Positions 8,690 to 17,802 are shown, counted from the stretch's first letter. The stretch is 64,000 nt of DNA from Acidiluteibacter sp963716125 (GCA_963716125.1 OY970294.1:2108001-2172000); one strand, 5' to 3'. The notes: generated from the letters alone by a model not told the origin. Made by a program: numbers and translations.

Positions 8690-9763
8690 TCACACTTTAT
8701 AAATAACGGCGTTGATGTTCATTCCCGCTCCAACTGAAGCAAAAACTAAACTGTCTCCTTTATTTATTTTATAACCTTCCATCTTTTCCTTAGAAATTAA
8801 ATCTAATAGAGTAGGGAGAGTAGCTACTGATGAGTTACCCAACCAATCAACGGTCATTGGCATTACATCATTTGGTGTAACATCAATGTCGTAAAGGGAA
8901 TACAAACGTTTTAAAATAGCGTCATCCATTTTTCCATTAGCTTGATGAATCAGAACTAATTTAATATCAGACAAACAGGTGTTACTTTTTTCTAAACATT
9001 CTTTAATGGCTTGTGGCACTGTTTCTAAAGCATATTGATACAGTTTTCTACCGTTCATCTTCAAATAAATTTGCTCTTTATTGTCTTGATTATAAGACTT
9101 ATCCATAAATAGCATTTTTGAAAACAAAAAGGTATCTGAACGAGTTTTGTGAGCAAGAATTCCAATAGGTTCATCACTTTCTTTTGCTTCCAAAATTGTT
9201 GCTCCGGCTCCATCGGCATAGAGCATACTGTCTCTATCGTGAGGATCAGAAACTCTAGATAAAATTTCAGAGCCAATCACTAAAATTCGCTTGGCATCAC
9301 CTGCTTTAATGTAATAATCTGCTTGAATTACAGCTTGTAACCATCCAGGACAGCCAAAAGGCAAGTCATAAGCAACGGTATTTGGATTTTCAATTTGTAA
9401 AAGATGTTTCACTCTAGCCGCTAGAGTAGGCACAATGTCTGATCTTTTATTATCACTTTTAACATCTCCAAAATTGTGGGCAACAATAATATAATCTAAG
9501 CTTTCTTTATCAATTTTTGCAGATTCTAAAGCATCTTTAGCAGCAAAATAAGCAATATCTGAAGTTACTAAGTCATCACTTACGTATCTCCTTTCAGATA
9601 TGGTAGTAATCTCATGAAATTTATCAATGACTTCTTGGTTAGGCTTACTTATTTTTTGACCGTCAGATTCATAAAACTCATTGGTTAAAAAATCAGTGTT
9701 TTTTACTTTTCTTGGAGGTATATAACTTCCTGTGCCTTTTATTATACTGTAAATTTTACTCAT
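8690..9763 (-). CDS. 3-oxoacyl-ACP synthase III-like ketoacyl synthase
   Basis: The 357-residue protein has the thiolase fold and the KAS III catalytic triad: Cys138 in DLPFGCPGWLQAV, His273 in LIHQANGKMDD, and Asn310 in WLGNSSVATLP. It would condense an acyl-CoA or acyl donor with malonyl-ACP. The N-terminus is longer than in FabH (residues 1-60 include NEFYESDGQKI and ISERRYVSDD). This matches the Bacteroidota FabH-like group rather than the housekeeping enzyme. No fatty-acid synthesis genes are adjacent, so a specialised role is possible. Confidence 0.88.
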   Translation of the reverse strand: MSKIYSIIKGTGSYIPPRKVKNTDFLTNEFYESDGQKISKPNQEVIDKFHEITTISERRYVSDDLVTSDIAYFAAKDALESAKIDKESLDYIIVAHNFGDVKSDNKRSDIVPTLAARVKHLLQIENPNTVAYDLPFGCPGWLQAVIQADYYIKAGDAKRILVIGSEILSRVSDPHDRDSMLYADGAGATILEAKESDEPIGILAHKTRSDTFLFSKMLFMDKSYNQDNKEQIYLKMNGRKLYQYALETVPQAIKECLEKSNTCLSDIKLVLIHQANGKMDDAILKRLYSLYDIDVTPNDVMPMTVDWLGNSSVATLPTLLDLISKEKMEGYKINKGDSLVFASVGAGMNINAVIYKV

Positions 9764-10359
9764 TCTAATCTATTCAGATAAAGCTCCATTAATATAAATA
9801 TGGAAATAAATTTTTCAAATTAAATGAAATTATTTAAAATGAAGATTCAATGTTTATAGAAAATCCATACCTTTTACAAAGTTAAACTAATATTCATAAA
9901 CTATTTAGTCAGAATCTGACTTATTTTGATTTTGTTTAAATGAATCATCAAGTTTTATTGTGATTACTTATAACCTGAGCTCGCTTATTCTTAAGGATTC
10001 AGAACGCCTTTAAATGGTGAAATTTGATTGAAATTAATGAAGTAATAACGAGTTAATACAAGAGAATATTGAGAAGAAGATCGCTGTTTAAAAGTGGAAT
10101 CAGGTTAAACTCTCCCAGAAATAAAATCTACTGCGTTTGATTTTAGAATATAGCTCTTGTCTGCCAAAGTTCGCCAGACATGGCACTATATATCTAAATA
10201 TCTGCCTTGTGTATTGCAATTTCTGAAAATATGAATTCCTAAATAATAATCGAACTCAGGCTTATAATAGTTTCATAAATAAAATGGATTTAATTCAATA
10301 AAAATAAATTGTGATACTTTTCTACAAAATGTTAGCTTTGCATTTTTAAAATATACAAT
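9764..10359. other. Intergenic region with a dispersed repeat, no gene seen
   Basis: These 596 bp between divergent genes contain no convincing open frame. I see a short perfect inverted repeat around 9908-9920 (GTCAGA/TCTGAC), a small imperfect hairpin at 10156-10178, and the 35-bp dispersed repeat at 10226-10260. The promoter of the DUF4197 lipoprotein gene must lie in the last 100 bp. TAGCTTTG at 10334-10341 fits the TAnnTTTG -7 consensus. Confidence 0.6.
10226..10260 (+). repeat. 35-bp dispersed repeat, copy 1
   Basis: The 35 bases from aaaatatgaattcctaaata to cgaactcagg are identical to 52281-52315 in the same orientation. Both copies lie in intergenic DNA about 125-200 bp upstream of a plus-strand secreted-protein gene. 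The function is unknown. Confidence 0.8.
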
Positions 10360-11094
10360 ATGAAATTTAAACACCTTTTAATTGCTTCTGCAGTCATCTT
10401 TTCATCAGGATGTAGTAGTTTTAATCAAGTTATAAATGAAGTAGATAAGCAATTATCTCAAACATCTTCCGTGCCTACGGAATCTGAAATTGGCAATGGA
10501 TTAAAAGATGCTTTAATAAAAGGTACTAATGAAGGAGTAAGCAACTTATCTCAATCTGGTGGTTATTTGAATAATAGTTTAGTAAAAATACCCTTTCCTA
10601 AAGAATATGAAAGAGTAGAAACTGCTTTGAGAAATGTGGGTTTAGGAAGCGAAGTAGATAAAGTGGTAGCTTCTTTGAATAGAGCAGCAGAAGATGCAGT
10701 AAAGGAAGCGGCTCCTTTATTTGTAAATGCCATTAAAAGCATGAGTATCCAAGATGCAAAAAATATTTTGTTTGGTGCAGATAACTCAGCAACTGAATAT
10801 TTAAAAAGTAAAACTACTGCAGGTTTGGTTGCAGCATTTGAACCAAAAATAAAAGCTTCTTTAGATAAAGTGAATGCGACTAAATATTGGAGTGACTTAG
10901 CGAATACCTATAATAAATTACCTTTGGTAACGCCAGTTAATGCTGATTTGACTTCTTATGTTACAGGTAAAGCAACTCAGGGTTTGTTTTTAAAAATAGC
11001 AGAAGAAGAAAAAGATATAAGAGCTAATCCAGTAGAAAGAACAACAGCTATATTAAAGCGAGTTTTTGGTTATGCTGATTCTCAAGGGAATTAA
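10360..11094 (+). CDS. DUF4197 lipoprotein
   Basis: The 244-residue protein has a lipoprotein signal with Cys18 (FSSGC) and then a full DUF4197 domain. Diagnostic stretches are NGLKDALIKGTNEGVSNLS, PFPKEYERVETALRNVGLG, FVNAIKSMSIQDAKNILFG and ATQGLFLKIAEEEKDIRANP. DUF4197 proteins are mostly helical periplasmic or outer-membrane-attached proteins of unknown function. Length is as usual. A strong terminator follows immediately, so the gene is monocistronic. Confidence 0.92.
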   Translation: MKFKHLLIASAVIFSSGCSSFNQVINEVDKQLSQTSSVPTESEIGNGLKDALIKGTNEGVSNLSQSGGYLNNSLVKIPFPKEYERVETALRNVGLGSEVDKVVASLNRAAEDAVKEAAPLFVNAIKSMSIQDAKNILFGADNSATEYLKSKTTAGLVAAFEPKIKASLDKVNATKYWSDLANTYNKLPLVTPVNADLTSYVTGKATQGLFLKIAEEEKDIRANPVERTTAILKRVFGYADSQGN

Positions 11095-11114
11095 TAAAAA
11101 TTGAAATTTATAAA

Positions 11115-11146
11115 AAAACTCCAAGTGTCTACTTGGAGTTTTTTTT
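11115..11146 (+). terminator. Terminator after DUF4197 gene (twin copy A)
   Basis: Arms aaaactccaagt (11115-11126) and acttggagtttt (11131-11142) around loop GTCT, followed by a T-run. The same hairpin with the same loop and flank (ttttttttggttta) recurs at 12808-12839. Confidence 0.85.
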
Positions 11147-11165
11147 GGTTTAAATTAGATTCAAA

Positions 11166-12668
11166 TTACTTTTTAATCAATTTATCAGAAGCAAAATTAC
11201 CTTTTTCATCTGTGAGATGGTAAATATAAGTTCCTGAATTCAAATTTGAAACATCAATATAGGCATCACTATTTGAGATAGCTTGTTCAATCACTTTTTG
11301 ACCGTTGATATTAAAAATTTCTAAAGTATAATTTTTCTGAACATTTATTTGTCTAAAATGTAGTTGATTTTCAATTGGATTAGGATAAAAAATAAAATTA
11401 TCTTTTGCTATTTTATTATCTTTTAAACCTGTAGGTGTATAATTACCATTACTATCTACTTTTAAAATATAAATATCTTTTTCTTGCCCATTAGGACTAT
11501 ATTGATTGTATGAAGTTCCTATCATTATGGCACCACCATCAGTGGTTGCAAGTACTTTATTCATAAATAAATAGGTATTATTACTGTAATACCTTGTCCA
11601 AATTTCATTTCCGTTTAAATCTATTTTAGTAAGCATATAAAAAGATGTATCAATTGGATAAGGAGAAGAAGCCTGTGAATTTTCTGTACCTCCTATATAA
11701 ATATTATTATCATTTTTATTTCTACTAGCAGAACCTATAGCTTCTTTAGCATTTGAATCCAATTTACCATAAAAATTAACTGAAATTTGGGAATAATTTG
11801 TATCCCAAATTAAAGCTGCCAAATCATTTGGAGCAGTTGGAATCAAAACTTTGGAATTATTAGCTCTAGAAACCATCATAAATTTATCATCATTCAGTTT
11901 TAATGCTGAAATATTAAAACCAAAATTTGTTGTTATTGCTGGGGTGTAACAAATTTCTACTACTGTATCCAAAGTTAAATTCATATTAAGAACCTTAATC
12001 TGGGTATTAGAATTACAGATAGAAGTAGGGTTAGCTCCAAAATATGTGAAAAAGTAGTATTTATTATTCATTTTTAGTACATCACTTACTCCTTCAAAAA
12101 ATCTATTAGGGCTTCCTAGATATATATAATCTTGTTGTCCACTATTTAAATTAATAATAGTTGCAGCACTATTCCTATTTAGTGCACTATCTTCCACTTG
12201 AAAAAAAACAAACATTAAAGAATCTTCTAAAATTCTAGTATTATATAAAAATAATTTCTTTGCAGTATCTTTAATATAAATGTTATTATTTATTATTTTT
12301 AGAGTAGAATCTATGCTTAAAAGACTTACTTTAAAAAGTGTATCTTTAGGACTATTATTTTTGTACCTTTTTCCTTTGGTTAGTAAAATTGAGTTGTTAT
12401 TTTGCTGTATAGAGGAAAAATCAAAATTATATTGCGTATAATCAACCGAGTCCAATAATACTTGCCCAAACTTATCCAATTTAAGAATAAATGGATAATA
12501 TATTTGATTTTGAAGTTCATATCCTACCGAAATGTATCCATCACTTGTTTCAATTATATCATAATTATTATTTTCATTATTTTTATTTAATAGAAAATCA
12601 AAATTTTGTGCAAAAATCGCAACGCTAAATAGCGTAGTGATGATTGTTAGAGTTAATTTCTTTATCAT
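11166..12668 (-). CDS. Secreted protein with T9SS C-terminal sorting domain
   Basis: The 500-residue protein has a signal peptide ending near IFAQ. A large repetitive beta-rich central region follows, with recurring 'D...G.I..G' blades (NNYDIIETSDGYISVGYE, NKVLATTDGGAIMIGTS) suggesting a beta-propeller-like fold. The last 75 residues form a type A Por secretion domain: FIFYPNPIENQL, then LEIFNINGQKV, SGTYIYHLTDEKG, and final DKLIKK. It should be exported by T9SS and anchored at or released from the cell surface. No catalytic motif is visible. The gene lies between two copies of the same terminator sequence. Confidence 0.9.
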   Translation of the reverse strand: MIKKLTLTIITTLFSVAIFAQNFDFLLNKNNENNNYDIIETSDGYISVGYELQNQIYYPFILKLDKFGQVLLDSVDYTQYNFDFSSIQQNNNSILLTKGKRYKNNSPKDTLFKVSLLSIDSTLKIINNNIYIKDTAKKLFLYNTRILEDSLMFVFFQVEDSALNRNSAATIINLNSGQQDYIYLGSPNRFFEGVSDVLKMNNKYYFFTYFGANPTSICNSNTQIKVLNMNLTLDTVVEICYTPAITTNFGFNISALKLNDDKFMMVSRANNSKVLIPTAPNDLAALIWDTNYSQISVNFYGKLDSNAKEAIGSASRNKNDNNIYIGGTENSQASSPYPIDTSFYMLTKIDLNGNEIWTRYYSNNTYLFMNKVLATTDGGAIMIGTSYNQYSPNGQEKDIYILKVDSNGNYTPTGLKDNKIAKDNFIFYPNPIENQLHFRQINVQKNYTLEIFNINGQKVIEQAISNSDAYIDVSNLNSGTYIYHLTDEKGNFASDKLIKK

Positions 12669-12807
12669 TTATCTAATATCTATAGTTTAAAAACTTCATT
12701 AGATGCTTTTAATTATGCAGGATGATTTTTTAATTATGAATCTGAAAGTTAGAATTCAATTTTTTTAAATCCAAGTTTTTTAACAAATATATAACCTTAT
12801 ATAAAGA

Positions 12808-12839
12808 AAAACTCCAAGTGTCTACTTGGAGTTTTTTTT
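12808..12839. terminator. Hairpin terminator (twin copy B)
   Basis: The hairpin and T-run are the same as at 11115-11146, again followed by ggttta. It reads as a terminator on the plus strand. On the minus strand it lies after the four-helix copper-protein gene (12849-13157), where the A-run of the plus strand would supply a U-tract. It may therefore serve that gene. Confidence 0.75.
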
Positions 12840-12848
12840 GGTTTAATT

Positions 12849-13157
12849 TTAAATCACTTCTCTACACATATCTGCACATTTTTTACAGCTTTCTGCACAT
12901 TTTTGGCAATGATCCATATCGTGCTGTGAGCATTGGGAAGCACAATAGTCACAAATCTCAGCACAAAGCTTCATGAAATGTGAAGCTTTTTCACTTTTTC
13001 GTAAAAGAGCTTTCATGGTCATTTCGCATACTTCAATACATTCTATGCAACATTCAGGACAATTGTTTTTACTTTCTTTTCCCACCATTTCTTTAAAACA
13101 GAGGGTACAATCTATTATTGCTTGTTGACAAGCATCTATACAACTTTGATAATTCAT
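12849..13157 (-). CDS. Four-helix bundle copper-binding protein (Csp/DUF326-like)
   Basis: The 102-residue protein contains 17 cysteines, mostly spaced one helical turn apart: SCIDACQQAIIDCTLCF, NNCPECCIECIEVCEMTM, LCAEICDYCASQCSQ and HCQKCAESCKKCADMC. This is the pattern of the Csp copper-storage four-helix bundles, where Cys residues line the core and bind Cu(I). There is no signal peptide, so it is cytosolic like Csp3. It has its own promoter region and is separated from the CsbD gene by a terminator. Confidence 0.9.
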   Translation of the reverse strand: MNYQSCIDACQQAIIDCTLCFKEMVGKESKNNCPECCIECIEVCEMTMKALLRKSEKASHFMKLCAEICDYCASQCSQHDMDHCQKCAESCKKCADMCREVI

Positions 13158-13179
13158 TTTTTTAAAATTTAGGTAAAAA

Positions 13180-13214
13180 AAAAAGGAGCTAATACAATGT
13201 ATTAACTCCCTTTA
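13180..13214 (-). terminator. Terminator after the CsbD gene
   Basis: Arms at 13182-13195 and 13199-13213 pair (ggagctaataca with tgtattaactcc, one mismatch), and the minus-strand transcript then runs into a long U-tract. Confidence 0.8.
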
Positions 13215-13231
13215 TCTGATAAAATCATCTA

Positions 13232-13423
13232 TTAAATTTTATCAATAAAACTTTTGATGTCTTCTTTGGCTTTTCCTGTTTTCTTTTGGATTCTACCAAT
13301 TAATTCATCTTCCTTTCCTTCTTCGTATTTCAAATCATCATCAGATAAATCTCCGTATTCTTGCTTCAATTTACCTTTTGCTTCGTTCCAATTTCCTTTT
13401 ACTTTATCTGTAAATGCGCTCAT
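13232..13423 (-). CDS. CsbD-family stress protein
   Basis: The 63-residue protein has the full CsbD pattern: DKVKGNWNEAKGKLKQEYGD, then the acidic LSDDDLKYEEGKEDEL and IGRIQKKTGKAKEDIKSFI. CsbD proteins are small, highly charged, largely helical or disordered cytoplasmic proteins induced in general stress in other bacteria. Their biochemical role is not known. Length is typical. The gene is monocistronic with a terminator directly downstream. Confidence 0.93.
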   Translation of the reverse strand: MSAFTDKVKGNWNEAKGKLKQEYGDLSDDDLKYEEGKEDELIGRIQKKTGKAKEDIKSFIDKI

Positions 13424-13597
13424 AATATTAAATTTTAAGTTGTTAATAATTTATTTGATTACTATTTACAATACTAATAATGTTCCAAAATTAAAGCGTT
13501 TTGTTTCTAATTGTATGTTAGGTATATAAATGAAATTAAATGGTAACTTAAGTAGATTTTAGATTAAATATTGAGCATATTTTCTACAAATGATGTA

Positions 13598-14605
13598 TTA
13601 TTTTTTACGATTTTTCTTTACTTTCTTATTCGCTTTAATTTTTTGCTTTTCCATCTTTGCCCATATTTTTTGATGACTTTCTAAGTTCCATTCAAAATTC
13701 CATATGGCAGTATAATCGTTTAATGGACTTAAACCAACACTTTTCCTTCTTTCATCTACTGATTCAGGATTTTCGATAGGTTGCACATAATATTCGCCAC
13801 TTTCAGCATCCCTTGCTATTTGACTTCCGTAAATTTGTTTTTTGCCTTTTCTTAATGCTACTCTATCTTCTAACAAAGCTAAATCGTTTGGCGAAGCATT
13901 CTTTTTTTCTACTGCATCTCTCATAAGTGGCAAATACTTTTCCTGAGTTGCTAAATCAGCATGTTGAATAACCAAAAATAAAGTGTTATTTCCGGAGTTT
14001 CCAATTACATCTGCACCGAGCCAACCTCTTTTTTCTAAAATTTCCATGACTTTAGTAAGATTTATTGAATCAATATTTTGAATGACTTGCCAATGAGCTT
14101 TCATTTCTTCAGAGTTTCTTCCATATTTCTTTTCTATTTCTTCAATTTGTTGTCTGTATTTCTGATCGTCTTGATATATGGTATCTAAAATGGCAACTAA
14201 AGGTTTATCAAAATTCTTCTCTACATCATCTTTGTTAGCCTTTACAATATTCAATAATGAATCCCATCGAGTGTCAGTATGCAAATTGACTAAATCAACA
14301 TCTATTATTATATGGTTATAATTACTATATTTTGAACCATCTGCCAATCTAAAAAGATGGTAAAATGATGTATCTGTTTGGTCGCTTAAAGCATAAGAGC
14401 AGGCAGCATTGTAGCGATCATTAGGAAATGCTTTTCCATCAAATATATCGAAAGCACTTTTATAGGTTTGTGCTGATAATTGAAAAGCTTCAGCATTATA
14501 ATATTGTTCAGCTTCCTTTACTAAAGATTGGTATTCAGAATTTACTTGTGCAAAAAGTGAACTATAAAAAATAAGTAAAAACGAAAAGATAAATTGATTT
14601 TTCAT
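13598..14605 (-). CDS. Secreted DUF6624 protein
   Basis: The 335-residue protein has a signal peptide ending near LFAQ. A helical TPR-like region (24-125) is followed by a DUF6624 domain (about 130-300). This domain includes DDQKYRQQIEEIEKKYG, KRGWLGADVIGNSGNNTLFLVIQHADLA, EDRVALRKGKKQIYGSQI, and PLNDYTAIWNF near the end. The tail is very basic (KKQKIKANKKVKKNRKK-type). The molecular function of DUF6624 is not established. It follows the methyltransferase gene by 36 bp on the same strand and is probably the last gene of the four-gene unit starting at 17355. Confidence 0.85.
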   Translation of the reverse strand: MKNQFIFSFLLIFYSSLFAQVNSEYQSLVKEAEQYYNAEAFQLSAQTYKSAFDIFDGKAFPNDRYNAACSYALSDQTDTSFYHLFRLADGSKYSNYNHIIIDVDLVNLHTDTRWDSLLNIVKANKDDVEKNFDKPLVAILDTIYQDDQKYRQQIEEIEKKYGRNSEEMKAHWQVIQNIDSINLTKVMEILEKRGWLGADVIGNSGNNTLFLVIQHADLATQEKYLPLMRDAVEKKNASPNDLALLEDRVALRKGKKQIYGSQIARDAESGEYYVQPIENPESVDERRKSVGLSPLNDYTAIWNFEWNLESHQKIWAKMEKQKIKANKKVKKNRKK

Positions 14606-14641
14606 CTGAGAGCTTAATTGATTTTTATAAAGATATAAAAT

Positions 14642-15298
14642 TTATTTTTTTGCAACTATAAGATCATTAGATCCTTGTATTAATTTTAATAGATTTACCT
14701 TCTTTGTATTTTTTTCAAAAGTTTCATACATTAGTTTGAAGGTGGTAGGAGGTAAGGTTTTACGCATCGTATTATATATAAGATAAGAAGATGGATTCAT
14801 CAATTGAATTAAATTCTTAATAAAATCTTCTTTGGTGAAAACTGTTGGAATAGTGTCTATTATAAATAAATCTACGATAATCAAATCAAAAGTATCTTTG
14901 CAATCTGCTACATAGTTGAAAGCATCAGCATGTATAATTTGGATATTTGAATAGTGATTAATTAAAAATTCATTTTTTGCAATTTCAATTATTTTTTCAT
15001 CCAATTCTATTAAAGTGATTTTTGCATTTGATTTAAAATCTTCTCTTATAGTTGGTATAATTGATCCGCCGCCTAATCCTAAAACCAATACTTTTGAAAA
15101 TTCTTGATTAAATTGAATAAACTTTAGCGCCTTAAAAAGTATTTTCTGAAGTGAACCAAATGAATAATTAGATGATTCAGTATCCATTACCTTTTTGCCA
15201 TCAATTATATTTATTTCAATATCTCCACTATATTCTGAACTAACTTTTTTGAGTGTAATTGGAATAAAATAACTGATGATTTTTTGAAACAGCCTCAT
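14642..15298 (-). CDS. Spermidine synthase-like SAM-dependent methyltransferase
   Basis: The 218-residue protein has the class I Rossmann core. Motif I is VLVLGLGGGSIIPTI, followed by the acidic ITLIELDEKII for ribose binding. Motif II is HADAFNYV, then FDLIIVDLFIIDTIPTVF. This pattern is that of spermidine-synthase-like proteins, but the N-terminal domain is short and polyamine-site residues are not evident. A different small substrate is likely. Its ATG overlaps the stop of the upstream DUF6090 gene (ATGA), so translation is coupled. Confidence 0.83.
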   Translation of the reverse strand: MRLFQKIISYFIPITLKKVSSEYSGDIEINIIDGKKVMDTESSNYSFGSLQKILFKALKFIQFNQEFSKVLVLGLGGGSIIPTIREDFKSNAKITLIELDEKIIEIAKNEFLINHYSNIQIIHADAFNYVADCKDTFDLIIVDLFIIDTIPTVFTKEDFIKNLIQLMNPSSYLIYNTMRKTLPPTTFKLMYETFEKNTKKVNLLKLIQGSNDLIVAKK

Positions 15299-16026
15299 GA
15301 TTTATCTAATTCAATTTCAATAAATTGTATAAGATCCTTTATTTTAGTTTCCACTTCTTTATAGTAATTAAGAATATACATTCTGTTTAATTCAATTTTA
15401 TTTAAAATGTATACTATTTGATTTCTATCCGATAAGGATATATTCTCATCTACTTTTATCTGAATTAAATTCCCCAAAGAATCAAAAACATAATTTTTTG
15501 CTAAAATGGCATTTACTGTATTGAAATAACTCTGATGAAACTGCATCTCAGCGTATTGCTCTTCTAATTTTTGAATGATTGAATAATTAAAATCATATAA
15601 ATTAATAATTGCTAAACGCAAAGAATCGTTTGATATAATCTCAAAACCTTTTGATTTTAAGGATTCGTAGGCTGACGTATTTTGAATAGCGATGAAATCT
15701 CTAAATAATAACATGTAAGCTTTGTTCAGGGAATCGGAATCTATTTTCTCATTTTCAACTTGATTGACTGTTGTAAAAAAATACTTTCTAAAATAATTAA
15801 TCCCCTCAATTCCATTTTGATGGCCAAGCATATTTCCTTTTAAATCGACCAAATCACTTTTTAGACCGTTCTTTATTTCAATTAAAGTTTTATTTTCTGA
15901 ATGAATTATTTTATTATCCTCATTCCATTTATTCAAAGCGAAAGCAAGGCTAACACCAATAAAAATGGATAAGAATTCTAATAGATATTTGCTCCAATCA
16001 ATTGATTTATTTTGTTTTGAACCCAT
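15295..16026 (-). CDS. DUF6090-like membrane-anchored protein
   Basis: The 243-residue protein has one N-terminal membrane helix (LLEFLSIFIGVSLAFALNKW, about 15-34) and then a mostly helical soluble domain. Motifs typical of DUF6090 are SIFIGVSLAFALNKWNE, LKSDLVDLKGN, and AYESLKSKGFEIISNDSLR followed by AIINLYDF. The function is unknown. The gene sits 12 bp after the serine hydrolase and overlaps the methyltransferase by 4 bp, so these genes form one transcription unit. Confidence 0.8.
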   Translation of the reverse strand: MGSKQNKSIDWSKYLLEFLSIFIGVSLAFALNKWNEDNKIIHSENKTLIEIKNGLKSDLVDLKGNMLGHQNGIEGINYFRKYFFTTVNQVENEKIDSDSLNKAYMLLFRDFIAIQNTSAYESLKSKGFEIISNDSLRLAIINLYDFNYSIIQKLEEQYAEMQFHQSYFNTVNAILAKNYVFDSLGNLIQIKVDENISLSDRNQIVYILNKIELNRMYILNYYKEVETKIKDLIQFIEIELDKS

Positions 16027-16038
16027 TAGTGTAGATTT

Positions 16039-17355
16039 TTATTGCTCTTTTGTAAAAATAAATTCTCCTCTTTGTATGAGTATCATTTTATTTTCTTCAG
16101 GCATAAATTTAAGTTTTAAGGAGGCTTGATCAAATGAAAATAAATGCTCAGAAACAGCTTCTAATGCAAAAGATGGTTGACCCGTAGCCTGCCCAAATAA
16201 TACATTACCTTTTTTGGTAATACTTATTTTAATAGGTATTTGTTCGCTGCTATATTCTCCTAAATACTGATCTAAATCTTTTGGTTCTAATTCGATAGAG
16301 TTGAAGGTAGGCAGTTCAAATTCTTTGTCGTAATAACTGCTGAGGGTTGCAATAGCGATGTTATTATTATTAAAATTACTTCCATTTGAAGTTAAAGAAA
16401 AGGCAATTTTATCTTCAGGAATGTATGTCAACATAGAGCTGAAACCATCAATTCCACCTGTATGTCCGTAGCTCACTTTTTCATAAAAAGGCATACTAAA
16501 AATCCCTCTACCATATCCATCTTCTAATTCTATCATTTTATTGAGTGAAGTTTCGTTAATGATTTTATAGTCAAATAAGGCAGTAATAAATTGCGTTAAA
16601 TCAATATTGTTGGATAAAATATCTCCTGCACCAATTGGAATAGACATATTGGTTTCATTTTCCTTTTTCCATTCACCTTCATAAGAATATGAATTTGCTT
16701 CCTTGTTATCAATCTCAATTTCCTTAGCTAATGAAGTATTTTTAAGATTTAATGGATTGACAATGTTTTTGTTCAATAAATTCTCATATGAATCATTATA
16801 TATTTTTTCAAGAATTATGGCTAATAAAACATAGTTAGAATTGCTGTATTCCGCTTTAGAGTCCACTTTGAATTCTCTAGGATATGAAGAAATCATTTCA
16901 ATTAAATCTTCTTGACTGAAATGTTTTGTATTCCATTCAAGATAATCTGATTCATTAGTAAAGTTATGTAAACCGCTTCTGTGGTTCAATAAATTGCTAA
17001 TTGTTATATTTTTAGATTCAGGGAGATTTGGAAAATAGGTTGCAATAGTTGTATTTAATTCAATTTTATTTTCTTCAATTGCTTTAAAAATTAAAACAGA
17101 AGTGAACATTTTAGAAATAGAGCCAATTTTGTATTTGGTTTTTGCAGAATTCTTGGTTTTTCTTTCAATATCAGCGTATCCAATAGATTTGGAATAGATA
17201 ATATCACCATCTTTAGCTAAGCTTACGGTTCCCATAAACTTATTATTTTCTTCTAATTTTTGAAATAAACTATCTAGTTTAGAAAACTTTGAATTTTGAG
17301 CAAAAACAACTGTACTGAAGCCAATAAAGAGACTTAAAATTATTTTTTTTAGCAT
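16039..17355 (-). CDS. Beta-lactamase-family serine hydrolase (class C-like)
   Basis: The 438-residue secreted protein has a signal peptide ending at VFAQ. The penicillin-binding/class C fold has SISK at 79-82 (catalytic Ser79 and Lys82), a Tyr-Ser-Asn motif in AEYSNSNYVLLAI, and the HTGG motif in YGHTGGIDGFSSMLTYIP. A C-terminal lipocalin-like barrel (about 355-438, LDQYLGEYSSEQIPIKI) follows, as in many peptidase-like family members. Activity on D-amino peptides or esters is more likely than antibiotic hydrolysis. It heads the unit serine hydrolase, DUF6090, methyltransferase, DUF6624. Confidence 0.9.
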   Translation of the reverse strand: MLKKIILSLFIGFSTVVFAQNSKFSKLDSLFQKLEENNKFMGTVSLAKDGDIIYSKSIGYADIERKTKNSAKTKYKIGSISKMFTSVLIFKAIEENKIELNTTIATYFPNLPESKNITISNLLNHRSGLHNFTNESDYLEWNTKHFSQEDLIEMISSYPREFKVDSKAEYSNSNYVLLAIILEKIYNDSYENLLNKNIVNPLNLKNTSLAKEIEIDNKEANSYSYEGEWKKENETNMSIPIGAGDILSNNIDLTQFITALFDYKIINETSLNKMIELEDGYGRGIFSMPFYEKVSYGHTGGIDGFSSMLTYIPEDKIAFSLTSNGSNFNNNNIAIATLSSYYDKEFELPTFNSIELEPKDLDQYLGEYSSEQIPIKISITKKGNVLFGQATGQPSFALEAVSEHLFSFDQASLKLKFMPEENKMILIQRGEFIFTKEQ

Positions 17356-17445
17356 ATTTTTAAATTAGATGCTTAAATTAAGGATTTATTTCACATAGCT
17401 GTGCAACAAACCAAATTAATTTTAAGAATAGGGGAGACTGTAATT

Positions 17446-17802
17446 TTATTTTCCTTCATAAATTACCCCAGATGTAGGAGTTTCATTCAGTTGAATCTGA
17501 GTAAGAATGGGTAGATTAGGTTTAATTCTATTCCATAACCATACTGCGATAGCTTCACAGGTTGGATTTTCTAATCCTTCAATATCGTTGAGCATTTTAT
17601 GATCGATACTTTTAATGATAGGATCTACTACTTTTTTAAGATCTGTAAAATCAATCACCCAATTCAAATCCTCGATTAGTTCTCCTTCTGCATAAACTGT
17701 TAAATGATAAGTATGACCATGCATTTGCTTGCATTTATGATCATCGGGAACATTAGGTAAAAAGTGAGCAGAATCGAAAGTAAAACTTTTAAAAATTTTC
17801 AT
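17446..17802 (-). CDS. queD: 6-carboxytetrahydropterin synthase
   Basis: The 118-residue protein matches the QueD/PTPS family, which converts 7,8-dihydroneopterin triphosphate to 6-carboxytetrahydropterin for queuosine/7-deazaguanine synthesis. Zinc ligands are His13 (FDSAHFLP), His28 and His30 (QMHGHTYH). The catalytic Cys24 is in DDHKCKQMHGH. VIDFTDLKK, DHKMLND and the Glu of NPTCEAIAVWL are conserved. No other queuosine genes are adjacent. Length is normal. Confidence 0.95.
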   Translation of the reverse strand: MKIFKSFTFDSAHFLPNVPDDHKCKQMHGHTYHLTVYAEGELIEDLNWVIDFTDLKKVVDPIIKSIDHKMLNDIEGLENPTCEAIAVWLWNRIKPNLPILTQIQLNETPTSGVIYEGK

